Below are positions 46,727 through 46,752 of a stretch of DNA of 46,752 nt, in pieces (position 1 is the first letter of the stretch; every line of letters begins with the position of its first letter). Under the pieces are notes generated by a model. It saw only the letters and a program-made list of their open reading frames with translations, was not told the DNA's origin and made no database searches. The DNA comes from Sinorhizobium americanum. GTDB taxonomy: Bacteria > Pseudomonadota > Alphaproteobacteria > Rhizobiales > Rhizobiaceae. The DNA is taken from contig NZ_LNQC01000073.1 in NCBI RefSeq assembly GCF_001651855.1, forward strand, positions 99,544 through 146,295, in the 5' to 3' direction. Position numbers and translations under genes: made by a program.

Positions 46727-46752
46727 TGTCTATATGGACGTCAATATAGACA
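46727..46752. repeat. 9-bp inverted repeat at the window edge
   Basis: TGTCTATAT (46727-46735) and ATATAGACA (46744-46752) are perfect inverted repeats around an 8-bp spacer, 16 bp after the truncated traH stop. The form resembles a tyrosine-recombinase core site or a transposon-end/operator dyad. The sequence ends on its last base, so context is missing. Confidence 0.5.

Noticed and set aside
1..46752. CRISPR arrays, tRNA or rRNA genes, and complete insertion sequences
   Set aside because: I saw no regularly spaced direct repeats, no cloverleaf-like or ribosomal sequence, and no transposase-like open frame in the window.

Overview
The window is a piece of a large symbiotic, conjugative plasmid (or a symbiotic region next to plasmid genes) of a nitrogen-fixing rhizobium in the Rhizobiaceae. 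The evidence is a complete flavonoid-regulated nodulation (nod) cluster, three recognisable nod boxes, a nodD regulator, a RepC-type replication initiator of the repABC family, and a Ti-plasmid-type DNA-processing region with oriT between traC and traA. The genus cannot be fixed from the sequence. A Nod-factor set combining nodSU, nodH and nodFE fits Ensifer/Sinorhizobium, Rhizobium tropici-like or Mesorhizobium-like symbionts.

Region 1 (1-9.0 kb, minus strand): one long operon, nodA-B-C-S-U-I-J, followed by an aldo/keto reductase and nodH, read leftwards from a nod box at 8971-9017. NodC polymerises N-acetylglucosamine, NodB deacetylates the non-reducing end, NodA adds the acyl chain, NodS N-methylates, NodU carbamoylates, NodH sulfates and NodIJ export. 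Region 2 (9.0-13.1 kb): a head-to-head nod box drives nodF-nodE (a special acyl carrier protein and ketosynthase for unsaturated Nod-factor acyl chains). Beyond this lies a second, separate nodA with its own nod box and conserved leader, divergent from nodD. Region 3 (13.2-17.6 kb, minus strand): a flavin-dependent monooxygenase and a HisC-like aminotransferase that resemble the NGR234 y4wF/y4wE pair linked to auxin synthesis, a LacI-family regulator flanked by palindromes, and a DUF2867 protein.

Region 4 (17.6-20.6 kb): a stand-alone repC with a GTG start and a plausible counter-transcribed RNA just upstream, without repA or repB, then about 1 kb with no convincing gene. Region 5 (20.6-38.6 kb): typical rhizobial-plasmid accessory genes, mostly on the plus strand: a Toprim/DUF3991 protein, DUF1419, a 1,699-residue DNA methylase-helicase fusion, a NYN-LOTUS protein, a ParB-like protein, a four-gene overlapping operon of unknowns, an ArdC-like antirestriction protein, DUF736, and minus-strand WGR and nuclease genes. 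Three genes here share a very similar short leader hairpin (7-bp GC stem, purine-rich pentaloop). Region 6 (38.8-46.7 kb): traG-traD-traC (minus), oriT, traA-traF-traB (plus) and a truncated traH, ending at a perfect 9-bp inverted repeat on the last base of the window.

By the polarity of the oriT, the strand that enters a recipient first should carry traC-D-G and then region 5. Region 5 would then be the plasmid leading region, which fits its content of antirestriction-like genes. The most interesting candidates for new biology are the repeated leader hairpin and the uncharacterised leading-region genes it precedes, the aldo/keto reductase embedded in the nod operon, and the duplicated nodA units.
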